Positions 1 to 8,977 of a stretch of 64,000 nucleotides of DNA are shown piece by piece (positions within the stretch are counted from its first letter, which is position 1; each line of letters begins with the position of its first letter). The notes beneath the pieces are model-generated. The model did no database searches. It had not been told where the DNA came from and saw only the letters and a program-made list of their open reading frames with translations. A program made the position numbers and the translations under genes. The stretch lies in contig CACETF010000003.1 of assembly GCA_902562425.1 (NCBI GenBank), positions 62,001 through 126,000 of the forward strand. The letters run 5' to 3'. The DNA is from Porticoccaceae bacterium. Lineage in GTDB: Bacteria > Pseudomonadota > Gammaproteobacteria > Pseudomonadales > Porticoccaceae.

Positions 1-134
1 TCTTATAAAAAAACTATGACCCATTTCTGACGGTTTCGAAGTGATGATCTTTAAATTTTAATCAACTCTGGCTATCAGAAAAGTTTTTACTCTTTGCATA
101 TTCACGGTTAGATAAAGATAAAAAGGTGGTTTTA

Positions 135-1517
135 ATGAGTACAAGCAATACTAGTTCTATTCTCCAATTTATCGGCGAAACCCCCGTCATTAAGATTAAC
201 TGTTTTGATACAGGTTCCTGTGAGTTATTTGTAAAATTGGAATCACAAAATCCTGGAGGCTCGATAAAAGACAGGATAGCCCTCACAATTGTTGAAGAAG
301 CGGAAAAAAGTGGAGCACTCAAGGTTGGAGGCACAATTATTGAGGCTACTGCAGGGAATACGGGGATTGCATTAGCACTTGTTGCCGCAATAAAAGGATA
401 TCGTATTATCCTTGTTATCCCGGATAAAATGAGTCGCGAAAAGATTCTTCATCTGGAAGGTCTGGGAGCGGAGGTGGTCTTAACTCGATCCGATGTTCCA
501 GAAGGACATCCAGACTATTACCATTCAGTCGCGCGGAGAATTGCGGCATCTATGCCTGGAAGTTTTTTAGCAAACCAGTTTTCTAATCCGGCGAATCCTC
601 TGGCTCATCGTTTAACCACAGCTCCTGAGATTTGGCGGCAGTTGGAAGAGCAAGTTGACGCTGTCGTGTGTGGTGTCGGTTCGGGTGGCACAGTCACTGG
701 AATGGCCCAATTTTTCAGGGAGAAACAACTCGACGTCAAGATGGTCGTTGCTGATCCTAAAGGTTCCATAGTAGCGGATGCTGTCACCACAGGTGATTTC
801 GTTTATGACGGCAGTTCATGGTTAGTCGAAGGGATTGGAGAGGATTTTATACCTGATAACTTAGACCTTTCTCTAGTAGATGATGCGGAAATCGTTTCTG
901 ATGAGGAGGCTTTTCAAACATTACAGGTGCTTTTGCGGGAAGAGGGGATCCTCGGAGGTTCCTCTAGTGGCACACTGGTGGCAGGGGCGGTCAAATGGTG
1001 TAAGAGACAGAAACAGGCAAAACGAGTCGTCACATTTATATGTGACACAGGTAATAAGTATTTATCTAAGGCGTTTAATAAAAGCTGGTTGCATGACAAT
1101 CAGTTACTCGAAAAATCATATGTCGGTAACCTAACAGATATGATAAGTCGCAGAGCAGACAGTGGTGATATGATTTCTGTTGCGCCCTTCGACACGCTGA
1201 ACACCGCATATAATCGTATGCGCTCCGCTGACGTGTCGCAGGTGCCCGTTTTGGATAAAGAGAAACTCGTTGGCATTTTAGATGAAGAAAATTTGCTCGA
1301 GGCTGTCAGTACCAACAGCTCAGCATTTGCTCAAACAACATCTGAATATATGTGCACCAATTTTGAAGTGCTTGAGAAGGACGCGAGTTTGCGGGTGTTG
1401 AGGACAGCTTTGACTTCGAATAAAGTGGCGATAATTTTTGACGGAAGTGTGTTTTTGGGTTTTATCACAAAAATTGATTTAATCAATTATGAGAGAAATC
1501 TTTTTTTCAATAATTAG
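135..1517 (+). CDS. Cystathionine beta-synthase with C-terminal CBS-domain pair
   Basis: PLP enzyme expected to condense homocysteine with serine to cystathionine. The catalytic half (about residues 5-320) has the PLP lysine in GGSIKDR (K45), a substrate loop EATAGNTG and the phosphate-binding loop GVGSGGTVTG. Residues about 335-455 form two CBS domains, absent from most cysteine synthases. I start at ATG 135 because AAAAGGTGG lies five bases upstream; a GTG at 126 lies inside that site. The next gene, nine bases on, is a cystathionine gamma-lyase, which favours reverse transsulfuration over cysteine synthesis from sulfide. A CysK-type O-acetylserine sulfhydrylase cannot be fully excluded. 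Confidence 0.88.
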   Translation: MSTSNTSSILQFIGETPVIKINCFDTGSCELFVKLESQNPGGSIKDRIALTIVEEAEKSGALKVGGTIIEATAGNTGIALALVAAIKGYRIILVIPDKMSREKILHLEGLGAEVVLTRSDVPEGHPDYYHSVARRIAASMPGSFLANQFSNPANPLAHRLTTAPEIWRQLEEQVDAVVCGVGSGGTVTGMAQFFREKQLDVKMVVADPKGSIVADAVTTGDFVYDGSSWLVEGIGEDFIPDNLDLSLVDDAEIVSDEEAFQTLQVLLREEGILGGSSSGTLVAGAVKWCKRQKQAKRVVTFICDTGNKYLSKAFNKSWLHDNQLLEKSYVGNLTDMISRRADSGDMISVAPFDTLNTAYNRMRSADVSQVPVLDKEKLVGILDEENLLEAVSTNSSAFAQTTSEYMCTNFEVLEKDASLRVLRTALTSNKVAIIFDGSVFLGFITKIDLINYERNLFFNN

Positions 1518-1525
1518 GGATAACT

Positions 1526-2698
1526 ATGAACAGAAAGAGTGATCAACTTGGCTTTGAGACACGAGCTATTCATGCTGGGCAGAGTCCCGACCCGTCGACC
1601 GGAGCAATAATGACTCCGATTTATGCCACTTCCACGTATGTTCAACAAAGTCCGGGTGTACACAAAGGGTATGAATATTCGCGTAGTCATAATCCCACGC
1701 GAAGAGCTTTGGAGGCATGCATAAGTAGCTTGGAGGGAGGATGCAAAGGATTCGCTTTTTCCTCGGGTATGTCGGCTACTGCTGTAGTAATGGAGATATT
1801 GAATTCAGGAGATCACATAATCGCTTCAGATGATCTTTATGGTGGTACCTTTAGGTTATTTGAGAACGTAAGAAAACGTTCATCAGGGTTGGAGTTTACG
1901 TTCGTTGATATGAGTGATCCCAAGCAGTTGGAGGTGGCTTTACGCAAAAATACTAAAATGATTTGGGTCGAGTCCCCAACCAACCCAATGCTAAAGCTCG
2001 TAGATCTGAAGGAGGTTACTACCTTTGCAAAACGCCATGCGTTGGTTTCTGTGTGTGATAACACCTTTTGTTCGCCAGCTATACAACGGCCGCTCGAATT
2101 TGGTTTTGATATGGTAGTGCACTCGGCCACTAAGTACCTTAATGGCCACTCTGATGTGATAGGAGGTATTGTCGTATGTGCTTTGCATCGAGAGGATTTA
2201 GCACAACAAATCAACTATGTATCGAATTCGGTTGGTGCAATTATGAGTCCCTTCGATAGCTTTTTGGTGTTACGCAGCTTGAAAACGCTGTCCATTCGGA
2301 TTAAAGAACACTGCAAAAACGCAAAAGCCATATCTGAATTTCTTGAAAAACATCCAATGATTGAACGCGTATACTACCCAGGACTTGTTAGTCATCCGCA
2401 ACATGAACTAGCCAAAATTCAGATGGAGGGTTACGGAGGCATGATAAGCGTTGTGCTGAAAGGCGGTCTGCAAAGTGCTAAAATTTTTCTGGAAAATACG
2501 CAAGTTTTTTCTCTTGCGGAGAGTCTTGGTGGAGTAGAAAGCCTCATCGAGCACCCCGCAATAATGACTCATGCCTCCGTGCCGGAATCTATTCGTAATT
2601 CATTGGGTATCGTTGATGGTTTGGTAAGGCTTTCAGTCGGTATCGAGAATTGTGAGGATCTCATTAGTGATTTAGAATTTGCCCTGCGCTGTATTTGA
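1526..2698 (+). CDS. Cystathionine gamma-lyase (Cys/Met PLP-dependent family)
   Basis: Fold type I PLP enzyme of 390 residues that should split cystathionine into cysteine, 2-oxobutyrate and ammonia. Visible marks are YSRSHNPTR near residue 51, the cofactor region AFSSGMSAT (77-85), VESPTNP (148-154) and the Schiff-base lysine in [11 protein letters not shown] (K203). AGGGA precedes the ATG and the gap to the upstream cystathionine beta-synthase is nine bases, so the two are probably co-transcribed as the reverse transsulfuration pathway. Cystathionine gamma-synthase (MetB) belongs to the same family; the neighbour favours the lyase. Confidence 0.87.
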   Translation: MNRKSDQLGFETRAIHAGQSPDPSTGAIMTPIYATSTYVQQSPGVHKGYEYSRSHNPTRRALEACISSLEGGCKGFAFSSGMSATAVVMEILNSGDHIIASDDLYGGTFRLFENVRKRSSGLEFTFVDMSDPKQLEVALRKNTKMIWVESPTNPMLKLVDLKEVTTFAKRHALVSVCDNTFCSPAIQRPLEFGFDMVVHSATKYLNGHSDVIGGIVVCALHREDLAQQINYVSNSVGAIMSPFDSFLVLRSLKTLSIRIKEHCKNAKAISEFLEKHPMIERVYYPGLVSHPQHELAKIQMEGYGGMISVVLKGGLQSAKIFLENTQVFSLAESLGGVESLIEHPAIMTHASVPESIRNSLGIVDGLVRLSVGIENCEDLISDLEFALRCI

Positions 2699-2792
2699 GG
2701 GATAAACCGCAACGGAACCGTTATGCCTAGCCTGATCTTAGTACATTGTTTCGTTTGCCGTTCGACTGTTTTGAATTCGGAATTCCACAAGC

Positions 2793-3746
2793 TTAAGGTA
2801 TAGGTCTCTCATACTTTGTGATCTCTCTAAACTCATCCAAGTGGTAGAGATAATGAACTCTTTTTGGTAAATCTATCAAAGTGTTTTCGGTGATGCGTTG
2901 ATAATGCTCGATAAAGCGTTTGATTTCATTCGGTTGCATAATTTCAGCAGGCAAAGGTTTGCCTTCAGTAAGAATTTTTTTTATGAGCTTCTCCTCTTGA
3001 TGAAGTCGCCACCTGTAGACTGCACCAAATGATGGTGCGCGCAACATAATCCATTTATCGACTAATTGAAATAAGGATTGATAATTCGTTGCAAGTGCTT
3101 TGTTAACATACTCTCGCCAAGCTTGATTTGAATCATGATTTTTTTCGAATTCATTAACTGGCACTAAAAGGGAATCGGCTGGCTGCGGTTTTGCACCAAG
3201 GCACCATCCTTCGAGAAGGATGAGTTGGATTGGTAACTGCGCTATATCCCAATCCTCTTCTGAATGTCTGTCATCTCGTGACTTATCAAAGCGAGGGATC
3301 GCAACAGTTCCTGCTTTTTGAGAAAGTCGACTCAATGTGTTCATTGCAAGAGGTATATCATGTGTACCGGGAACTCCGCGCGTAGCTAATAGAGGATGGG
3401 TATCTTTGCTCAATTGAAATCTCTCTTCTCGCGTGAGATAGAAATCGTCCAACGATAAAGATACTGCTGAACGACCCTCAGCGCACACATAGCTTTTAAG
3501 ATAATCGGCAAGTGTCGATTTCCCAGATCCTTGCGCACCGTTGATTCCGATAATAAGCGGTTTGTTTAAGCGAGCTAAATTTACTTCTTCAGCTTGCAGA
3601 ATGGGATCGAATAGTCGCGCAGCTTTTTTTAAATAATCATCTTCCAGAACATTACGTTCTAAGAAATCAATTTGCCAAGAAGAAGTAGTGATTTTCAAAT
3701 TATTTTCTTCAGCGGACATTAAGTTGGGTTTCTCGAGAACTCTCAT
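2793..3746 (-). CDS. D-glycerate 3-kinase-like P-loop kinase
   Basis: A 317-residue kinase of the phosphoribulokinase/uridine kinase fold, closest in pattern to plant-type D-glycerate 3-kinase (GLYK) and its bacterial homologues, which phosphorylate glycerate in glycolate and serine breakdown. A Walker A GINGAQGSGKST lies at residues 68-79, followed by LSLDDFYL and ATRGVPGTHD, both typical of the family. The C-terminal segment ending in LPKRVHYLYHLD also matches. It converges on the cystathionine gamma-lyase gene and stands alone. A second ATG nine codons in (MSAEENN) could be the real start. Confidence 0.8.
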   Translation of the reverse strand: MRVLEKPNLMSAEENNLKITTSSWQIDFLERNVLEDDYLKKAARLFDPILQAEEVNLARLNKPLIIGINGAQGSGKSTLADYLKSYVCAEGRSAVSLSLDDFYLTREERFQLSKDTHPLLATRGVPGTHDIPLAMNTLSRLSQKAGTVAIPRFDKSRDDRHSEEDWDIAQLPIQLILLEGWCLGAKPQPADSLLVPVNEFEKNHDSNQAWREYVNKALATNYQSLFQLVDKWIMLRAPSFGAVYRWRLHQEEKLIKKILTEGKPLPAEIMQPNEIKRFIEHYQRITENTLIDLPKRVHYLYHLDEFREITKYERPIP

Positions 3747-3952
3747 ACTGAACTTTACAAAATGTGCGTCATATAGGAAAGATCTAATTAAGATATTTTA
3801 CCGGTATTTGATAGCCTTACTTGTAAAGGCTGAGATGTATCCGTCTTGCGTGTTGATCAATGACTCGTCATAGACACAATTTCGGATAATAACAAATTTA
3901 TATTCTTTAACACAATTTTCTACCCCATCTTGACAAGACTAATTAGCGATTA

Positions 3953-5660
3953 TGGATAAATTAATAATTTGGTCTTTTTAGATTTTAATTTTGACTGGAT
4001 GCAGCGCAAAAAAAATGCCCAAAATGTTGATAACGCGGTTAGCAACCTTGTTGTGGATGATGCATTTGAAGATATTCTCCGTAACGCTTGGCACCAAAAT
4101 GTTCAAGAGCAAATTGATAGGAGACTTGTTCTTTATCAGTCTTGAAAAATTAGGCATGAAGCCGCAAAAAACATAATCTTATTTGTCAGAGACGGCATGA
4201 GTGTCGGTAAGACAACTGCGTCTTGTATTTTAGTGGGTCAATTGGATAGGCACCCTAGGGAGGAAGGCTTTTTAAGCTTTGGTTACTTTCCATATGCGGC
4301 GTTCGTTAAAACATAGTATGTCGATGCTAAAGTTCCGGATTCGGCAGGCACTATGACAGCGATAATGAGCTGCGTGAAAACGAAATTTAGATTATTGGGT
4401 GTCGATGAGGAGGCGGTTCGTGGAGATTGTTCGAGTGAGCGTGACAATCGTTTGATCTCGGCTCCAGTTTTTGCTGACATGGCAGAGATGTCCACCGATA
4501 TTGTCTCTACCGCTCCCATTACGCATGCAACTCCTGCTGCGACCTACGCCAATAGTGTGGACCGTGGTTGGGAGGACATATTCCTTATACTCAGCGACGA
4601 TATAATGGATGGTTGCCAAGATATTGTACTTCAGGCGGTGAATTTCGGGGTTAATCGGAAAGAAAGGTGTATAGGGGTGCGTGCTAATGGCGGCGACGTG
4701 ATCAAGGGTGGTGGTCGCCAACATTTTTTCCCTTCAACTAGACGACCTAACACTTCGGGCGTTGCTGATAAGCATACTTCCGAGGATATTTCACCTAAGG
4801 CAGGCTCAGAGCTTTGAAGTGATGGACAAAATCTAGTTCAAGAGTGAGGTAAGAGGTATCCTAGCAGTTGTTATATTGATGATTTCAAATTTTCAACCGA
4901 GCACCTGGAGAGTGTGCAGGTCCTTCGCTTGGATTATTTAGTGATTCTGATATGGGTTATGAGGAGGAACGAAAGCGAAGAGCACTCTCCAAACGTCCTT
5001 ATCTAAGATGATCGGAGCGGCTATTGATAAGTTGTCAAATGGTCAAAAGTTTTCCTTCTGATGGTTGGGTCTGGTCGCATAAATGATGTTCATCATGCAA
5101 ATATTGCTTATTCTGCATTACACGCTATGACACGACATGATACGATCGAATTTTCTCCTGCGATAAAAGAAATAGTCAATTTGACAAATGTCGGGGATAC
5201 TTTGATTTTGGTCACTGCTGACCATGGACATGTGATGACTATCTCTGGCTACTTTAAACGGGGTAACCCCATTATAGTTGAAGTGATCTCTTTTCAAAGT
5301 AGAAAGCTGGTCCTTGATAAACAAGGCTTGCCATTTACAACCTTGGGTTATCAAAATGGCCGAGGATTTCATGATTTTAGTGGCGCTCCTAATGCAGATT
5401 ACGTGCATGAATTCCATACAAATGTAGGTCGATAGAATCTCAATACCATTGACACTGAAGGTAGACGATTTCATCAAGAAGCACTGACTGCCTCACACGC
5501 GGGAACTCATTCGGGAGAGGACTTGTCCCTTTATGCCCGGGGACCGGGGGCACATCTAGCGGTGGGGACTAAAGAGCAAAACGTCATCTTCCAAATTATG
5601 TATTATGCCGCAGACCCTCAGTCTAGAGCCAAGCACAATCTAAAGCACAAAATAAAATAA
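3953..5660 (+). pseudogene. Decayed alkaline phosphatase gene (PhoA-type lipoprotein)
   Basis: Pieces of one alkaline phosphatase can be read in order. A lipoprotein-like signal with lipobox LTGC starts at ATG 3953 but has an in-frame TAG at codon 10. After an A8 run the frame shifts. In frame come the metal motif FVRDGMSVGKTT, an in-frame TAG at 4314, the nucleophile motif PDSAGTMTA, THATPAATYA, and a TGA at 4815. After further shifts come GLFSDSDMGYEEER, VTADHGH (about 5215), a TAG at 5433, then THSGEDLSLYARGPGAH. With at least four in-frame stops and several frameshifts the gene cannot make enzyme, although the catalytic motifs remain recognisable. The reading frames inside it are not separate genes. 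Confidence 0.9.
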
Positions 5661-5781
5661 TGCTTCAGAGCTTTGGTAACCTTCTTAGAAAGCAACTTAT
5701 TCAGTTTGCTCGGCGTGAAAGAGTTCCTCGATATCTGATGCTCAGATTTTTAGAGTAAAAAATTTTTTTAAGATATTTAGT

Positions 5782-5858
5782 GTTTTGGTTCGAAGGGACC
5801 TGAGCTTGCGAGCAATCAATTTTGAATCGACTTCTCTAACCGGATAAGCCATGAAATC
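5782..5858 (-). pseudogene. Degenerate tRNA-Ile2(CAU) copy A
   Basis: This stretch aligns without gaps over 77 bases to the intact tRNA at 15238-15314 (constant offset 9456). Best conserved are the anticodon-arm and D-arm regions, for example TCTCTAACC and CAATC. Acceptor and T arms carry many substitutions, so the product should not fold. It lies 380 bases before a second dead copy and has the same orientation. Confidence 0.7.
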
Positions 5859-6161
5859 CTTTATTTTGCTTATATATAAAAATTATTAAAAGTAGATTAA
5901 TTATTTTTTGATAGCTCCGAATTAACGGTGATTACTCCTTTGCCAAGATACCTGTTACTTTTTTTTACCATTTTATTTTGTATTTTGAGGAAATAACGGG
6001 AGCTCGGGGAGGGTTTGTTGAAGTCTCCTTTTCGATCGGTCCTTATGCGCAAAATGTGAGGCAAGTTGACTGAGGGGGCTATTAAGTTATGCTTAATTTA
6101 AAAACTCAATTAAAATATAGCTTCATGAAAACAACGGTATCAAAACATATAGGATATAAAG

Positions 6162-6238
6162 TGGTGGGCTCTGTAGGACTTGACCCTACGACTAATCGAT
6201 AATGAGTCGACTGCTCTAACCAGCTGAGCTATGGTGTA
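6162..6238 (-). pseudogene. Degenerate tRNA-Ile2(CAU) copy B
   Basis: A 77-base copy of the tRNA at 15238-15314, with the D arm, CAT anticodon and encoded CCA preserved. The acceptor strands no longer pair: the 5' strand reads TACACCA while the 3' strand reads AGAGCCC. The T loop starts GTC instead of TTC. It should not be processed or charged. Because most of the molecule is intact, an automatic tRNA finder may call it as a second Ile or Met tRNA. Confidence 0.82.
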
Positions 6239-6377
6239 CTTTATTTACCCAAATAAAACAGTTACTTACAACTATATTTACGGTTTCCTGATGTGTCCAT
6301 ATTAAAGATAATTATTGCTGTGTCAAGACAGCTGTTACCTCTTTTGTACCTATCTTAGGTTGTTTTTGAGACTGTTT

Positions 6378-6630
6378 ATGGGGGCGGGGAGGGTTCCTCG
6401 ATATTATTATTTTAGATGTATCGGTTCAGATACATTAAATGATATTTTGTCTACTTTGAGGCGCTTTAAGTACCCCGGGCAGATGGCCAGACCCATCCAT
6501 ATTATATTGTTGAGACTTCATCCCCATCTCATCCGTTTTACCTTGGCAAGCAGCAGGTGGCGAAAGCAGAGGGCGAGTGGCTAACTTTAATAGACGATTT
6601 GGACACCTTCAATAAAGCAAGAAATAAACT
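6378..6630 (+). pseudogene. rpmE2: Decayed rpmE2: type B (zinc-independent) ribosomal protein L31
   Basis: A frame from ATG 6378 reads MGAGRVPRYYYFRCIGSDT, resembling the N-terminal part of type B L31. After a frameshift between about 6440 and 6479 the second half follows with [13 protein letters not shown] and, after an apparent insertion, FNKAR near 6608-6622. SSxSHPFYTGKQ is the hallmark of the L31 paralogue that lacks the zinc ribbon. Family knowledge: RpmE2 (YkgM) replaces zinc-bound L31 during zinc starvation and is commonly repressed by Zur. Here it lies just upstream of the znu/zur genes but is broken by the shift and the insertion. Confidence 0.72.
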
Positions 6631-6736
6631 TTATTTTCCTAGGTCGTCTTGCCGCTCACAACAAGGAATAAGCATTGGATAAAGACGCCACAAAATTAAA
6701 TACCGAGTTCTTTTTTTTTGATTTTCAATAGAAAAA

Positions 6737-7094
6737 ATGCCTGCAATCTTTGGCGGAATACTAATCTTTTGGGGTCTTGCACTGACATTTATTAATGGGA
6801 GCACGTCTGTAACAGCATATATTCCTAATATGTTCGGTTGGTTTATGCAATTTCTTGGTGTTATGGAATTAAAAGCACCTAAGTACAAAAAAAAAGTTAA
6901 TGCATATAGTCGTAATAATTGGATTATTAATATTCTGGGGAGGACAAGATGTGATCAGGAATGTTATGTCTGGAGCTCTTGGGGATAATCCGTGGGCGAA
7001 TACGTCAAAAACAATGCTTTTGGTGACCGGAGCTTATTTTTCTGTGCTCTCTGTAAAATCCTTCATCCATTCCAAAAAAATGCGATCTGAATAG
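6737..7094 (+). pseudogene. Small four-TM membrane protein, frameshifted at a poly-A run
   Basis: Two overlapping frames form one protein of about 120 residues. The first (from ATG 6737) holds two hydrophobic segments beginning MPAIFGGILIFWGLAL and reaches KYKKK at a run of nine A. The second, one frame over, continues with LMHIVVIIGLLIFWGG and ends near 7094 with LSVKSFIHSKKMRSE. Deleting one A joins them. I recall a widespread unnamed family of small membrane proteins with this order (PAIFGGIL, RKHxMHAA, VKSFI). It may be a pseudogene, a sequencing error or a slippage site. No function is known to me. Confidence 0.6.
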
Positions 7095-7152
7095 ATCGTC
7101 CCTCAAAACAGACTCGCTTTACAAATAAAATCTTCATTATAGAAGTGATTAA

Positions 7153-7169
7153 ATGATATGATGTATCAT
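7153..7169. promoter_or_regulatory. Predicted Zur operator upstream of the znuCBA operon
   Basis: The palindrome ATGATATGATGTATCAT has 6-base arms (ATGATA/TATCAT). It matches a second palindrome at 13223-13239, and both precede zinc genes with zur in the same block. The shape resembles the gammaproteobacterial Zur box (ATGTTATANTATAACAT). TATGAT inside it could be a -10 element, so binding would block transcription. It lies 92 bases before a 36-codon ORF and 207 bases before znuC. Confidence 0.7.
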
Positions 7170-7260
7170 CTCTATTGGCTATTTCGGATTTAGAGTCATA
7201 TTTGAAAAGACCTTGAGCTTTTTTTAGTTTCCAAATTTAGTCGGAAAATTTTAAAAACTT

Positions 7261-7371
7261 ATGAAAAAAGGTAGTAATAAATCCTTCCTGCATTGGAGCC
7301 TATCGAGCAGGATGTGGCTCGCATTGTCTCTAAGTTTTTCTATTTGGCTGTTGTTGTTTTTAATGGTCTGA
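7261..7371 (+). CDS. Putative 36-aa single-pass membrane peptide before znuC
   Basis: An ATG-to-TGA frame of 36 codons begins MKKGSNKSFLHW and ends in a hydrophobic stretch, ALSLSFSIWLLLFLMV, so it looks like a positive-inside single-pass peptide. It ends four bases before the znuC start and is the first frame after the predicted Zur operator. znuC itself has no clear ribosome site, so translation of this ORF could be coupled to znuC. The ORF has only a weak ribosome site and I recognise no family. It may be a leader peptide, an unannotated small protein or chance. Confidence 0.35.
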   Translation: MKKGSNKSFLHWSLSSRMWLALSLSFSIWLLLFLMV

Positions 7372-7375
7372 CCTT

Positions 7376-8098
7376 ATGAGTGTGCGCATAAACAACCTTA
7401 CAATTTCTTATGATCACCGTCCCGCAGTTCATCACTTAGATATGCTCATAAATCAAGGAGATTGGCTTGCGATAGTCGGTCCAAATGGTGCAGGTAAATC
7501 AACATTATTAAATGCATTAGCTGGTGTTGTAACTGAATATGAGGGAGATATAGAAGGGCTTTATCCTGAGTCAATTGCTTATCTTCCCCAACAAAGCCAG
7601 CTTGATAAAAGTTTCCCCATCACTGTTTATGATTTAGTTTCAACAGGATTATGGAATGAATTAGGATTTTCTCGAGGTCTTAATGCTAATCAGCATAATA
7701 AATGCGAGGAGGCATTGGAGGCAGTGGGTTTGCATGGTTTTGAAAATCGTTTGATTGGTTCGCTATCCAGTGGGCAGCTGCAGCGGAGTTTATTTGCCAG
7801 AGTCTTGATTCAAGATCAGCATATTATTCTTTTAGATGAACCGTTTAATGCTATCGATACAAAAACTTTGATTGATTTGACAAGTATCATCAAGAAATGG
7901 CACGAGAATAATCGCACTGTAATTATGGTGACACATGATCTTGATTATGTCAGGGAACATTGTCCAAAATCATTGCTTTTAGCCCGGGAGTGTATTGATT
8001 TTGGAGTTACAAAAAGCGTTTTAACAGAAAAAAACTTAAGACATGCTCGGGCCTTATCAGAGGCATTTGATACACACGCAGTTTGGTGTGCAGGTTAG
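7376..8098 (+). CDS. znuC: Zinc ABC transporter ATPase ZnuC
   Basis: ATP-binding subunit (240 residues) of the high-affinity zinc importer; two copies would power the ZnuB permease at the inner membrane. Walker A GPNGAGKST is at residues 35-43, the Q-loop is in YLPQQSQ, the ABC signature is LSSGQLQRS and Walker B is IILLDEPFNAID, with a switch histidine in MVTHDLD. znuB begins six bases after its stop and znuA follows. Manganese importers of this class look alike; Zur, two COG0523 genes and a dead rpmE2 nearby make zinc the likely substrate. Confidence 0.93.
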   Translation: MSVRINNLTISYDHRPAVHHLDMLINQGDWLAIVGPNGAGKSTLLNALAGVVTEYEGDIEGLYPESIAYLPQQSQLDKSFPITVYDLVSTGLWNELGFSRGLNANQHNKCEEALEAVGLHGFENRLIGSLSSGQLQRSLFARVLIQDQHIILLDEPFNAIDTKTLIDLTSIIKKWHENNRTVIMVTHDLDYVREHCPKSLLLARECIDFGVTKSVLTEKNLRHARALSEAFDTHAVWCAG

Positions 8099-8103
8099 TT
8101 TGA

Positions 8104-8970
8104 ATGTATGACTTTCTAATCAGTCCATTTATTGAATATGGCTTCATGAGAAGAGCATTGGTTGGTGGATTCGCAATGTGCCTTGGCGCTGTTCCCGTTG
8201 GAATATTTATGACTTTGCGAAGAATGAGCTTAACAGGAGATGCCATGGCGCATGCTATTTTACCTGGGGTGGCTATAGCTTACTTGATATCGGGCTTATC
8301 TTTGTTTGGACTCACTGTTGGTGGAGTTTTGGCTGGGCTTTTAGTTGTAGCCCTAGCTGGATGGGTTGCTCGTAGTTCGCATCTCAAAGAGGATACCAGT
8401 CTCGCAGCGTTTTATTTAATATCTCTTGCGCTGGGTGTACTAGTAATCTCATTGCAGCAAAGTAATGTTGACTTATTTCATGTTCTTTTTGGAAATATTC
8501 TCGCACTAAATAATGCTGCACTGAGTTTGCTCGCTTCAATAAGCACGATCAGTTTGATTGTAATGGCAGTTTTGTATCGACCTCTTGTAATTGAATGTGT
8601 TGATTCAACGTTTCTTCGACGTGCAGGAAAATCAAGCGCTATAGCTCATTATGGTTTTTTATTTTTAATGGTTATAAATTTAGTTTCAGGATTTCATGCA
8701 CTTGGGACACTTATGGCTATCGGAACCTTAGTGCTTCCTGCGACTGCTGCGAGATTCTGGGCACAATCATTAGATTTTATAATGTTTATTGCTTCAACTT
8801 TTGCAATTTTAGGATGTTATGTTGGCTTGCTTCTATCCTTTCATTTCGATTTGCCATCAGGCCCAGCTATTGTTATTTCAATGGGCATTATTTGCATATT
8901 ATCAATTTTGATTGGAGAAAATGGCGGTTTACTCCGAAATCGTTTTCAAAGTCGTCATCTAACTGGATAG
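8104..8970 (+). CDS. znuB: Zinc ABC transporter permease ZnuB
   Basis: Integral membrane subunit (288 residues) of the ABC-3 permease family with about eight hydrophobic segments. Conserved parts include LRRMSLTGDAMAHAILPG near residues 39-56, the cytoplasmic coupling region, and FHALGTLMAIGTLVLPAT near 197-214. It should form the channel that accepts zinc from ZnuA. It sits between znuC and znuA with gaps of five and seven bases, so the three genes are one operon under the upstream palindrome. Confidence 0.93.
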   Translation: MYDFLISPFIEYGFMRRALVGGFAMCLGAVPVGIFMTLRRMSLTGDAMAHAILPGVAIAYLISGLSLFGLTVGGVLAGLLVVALAGWVARSSHLKEDTSLAAFYLISLALGVLVISLQQSNVDLFHVLFGNILALNNAALSLLASISTISLIVMAVLYRPLVIECVDSTFLRRAGKSSAIAHYGFLFLMVINLVSGFHALGTLMAIGTLVLPATAARFWAQSLDFIMFIASTFAILGCYVGLLLSFHFDLPSGPAIVISMGIICILSILIGENGGLLRNRFQSRHLTG

Positions 8971-8977
8971 AACATCT

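Larger units (their letters stand above)
5782..6420. repeat. Degenerate tandem duplication with a 380-base offset
   Basis: Two units repeat at an exact 380-base offset. The tRNA-like segments at 5782 and 6162, and the segments beginning at 5931 and 6311, line up at the same distance. Shared strings include CTGTTAC and GGGGAGGGTT. Each unit holds a dead tRNA-Ile2 on the minus strand and the 5' region of an rpmE2-like gene on the plus strand; in unit A the start codon reads ACG instead of ATG. The rest of 5661-6160 shows no gene I can recognise. Confidence 0.6.

Noticed and set aside
4353-4817. A 154-codon open frame as an independent gene
   Set aside because: It reads PDSAGTMTA-type and THATPAATYA sequence of alkaline phosphatase and lies in frame with earlier and later pieces, so it is a fragment of the pseudogene.
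5061-5435. A 124-codon open frame as a separate hydrolase
   Set aside because: VTADHGH and its flanks are the C-terminal half of the same broken alkaline phosphatase, ended by an in-frame TAG.
5661-6160. A mobile element at the decay zone
   Set aside because: No transposase or integrase motif and no terminal inverted repeats could be found by eye; only duplicated tRNA/rpmE2 sequence is visible.
6162-6238. A second working tRNA-Ile2 or tRNA-Met
   Set aside because: The acceptor strands do not pair and the T loop is altered, so it is a dead copy.
6315-6584. An 89-codon open frame as a new small protein
   Set aside because: Its middle reads as the N-terminal part of type B L31 before a frameshift; the rest is out of frame.
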